In this document: positions 63,882 through 64,000 of the stretch, in pieces | Position numbering within the stretch: the stretch's first letter is position 1 | Layout: each line of letters begins with the position of its first letter | Assembly: GCA_964398785.1 (NCBI GenBank) | Contig: CAYNNQ010000003.1 | Span: forward strand, 68,735 to 132,734 | Source of the DNA: CAYNNQ01 sp964398785 | GTDB lineage: Bacteria > Desulfobacterota > Desulfovibrionia > Desulfovibrionales > Desulfonatronovibrionaceae | DNA: 64,000 bases | Reading direction: 5' to 3' | The notes under the pieces: generated by a model | The model's input: only the letters and a program-made list of their open reading frames with translations | Told to the model about the DNA's origin: nothing | Databases searched by the model: none | Program-made: the position numbers and the translations under genes

Positions 63882-64000
63882 TCGATTCCTCTCCCCCTTG
63901 CCGGATCTTTTGTATCTAAAAACAATCAGTCCCGGTTTATTTAGTTGTTTTGCTTCATTCGGAATTGGAATATCCCCGGGTTTTATATAAGTTGGTCAAA

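Overview
The window looks like a chromosomal scaffold piece (about 50% GC, one 100-N assembly gap at 28866-28965) of a Gram-negative, sulfate-reducer-like deltaproteobacterium, probably order Desulfovibrionales. The outer-membrane Tol-Pal system and heptose epimerase HldD show a diderm. The family placement rests on gene types I associate with Desulfovibrio relatives (single-chain aconitase, a second EF-G type, a large LOG-domain protein, the symporter small accessory protein). No rRNA, tRNA, CRISPR array, prophage or transposase gene was seen.

Layout. 1-940: tail of a UDP-glucose pyrophosphorylase and a small four-cysteine protein. 1149-8512 (minus): one long run miaB, bifunctional-nuclease family, PHP phosphatase, sirtuin cobB, tolQ-tolR-tolA-tolB-pal. 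8840-10508 (minus): a two-kinase pair behind a structured leader. 11086-16125: periplasmic binding protein, hybrid sensor kinase, hldD. 16128-18324 (minus): zinc ribbon, gpmI, rsfS. 18392-20879: membrane protein, acyltransferase, cysteine-rich secreted protein, DsbC-like lipoprotein. 21118-28765: LOG-domain protein apparently starting at ATC, chemoreceptor, TrpF-like protein without the catalytic Cys, unknown protein, lytic transglycosylase. 29122-33530: WYL regulator with a HIRAN-like protein, then TetR, small accessory protein and Na+/solute symporter. 33901-38059: CgeB-type glycosyltransferase, infA, PHP, U32. 38072-45066: larC, flagellar rod-like protein, MIF homologue, RNase J, EF-G-like. 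45602-48235: ParB-like with SPL-like radical SAM protein facing a CxxC protein. 48933-55992: EPSP-synthase-like, coiled coil, a sensor protein with H-box but no ATPase domain, aconitase, PpiD. 56126-63881: ICMT-type methyltransferase, MltC-like, YhaN/YhaO (Rad50/Mre11-like), GIY-YIG.

The most striking non-coding content is three families of short non-autonomous elements, called A, B and C here. A is about 185 bp, with 16-bp imperfect terminal inverted repeats and 6-12 bp (mostly 7-8 bp) flanking direct repeats. B is about 250-305 bp, with long nested inverted repeats and 8-bp direct repeats. C is about 125-130 bp, with 16-bp terminal inverted repeats and 6-bp direct repeats, matched at all four complete copies. 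Sixteen copies or fragments fill nearly every larger intergenic gap. One C lies inside a B, and five elements end 15-33 bp before a start codon. They are MITE-like, and their transposases are not in this window. The best candidate uncharacterised protein modules are the ParB-like/SPL-like pair, the WYL/HIRAN pair, the small-cysteine-protein/DsbC-like pair and the APH/APS-kinase-like pair.
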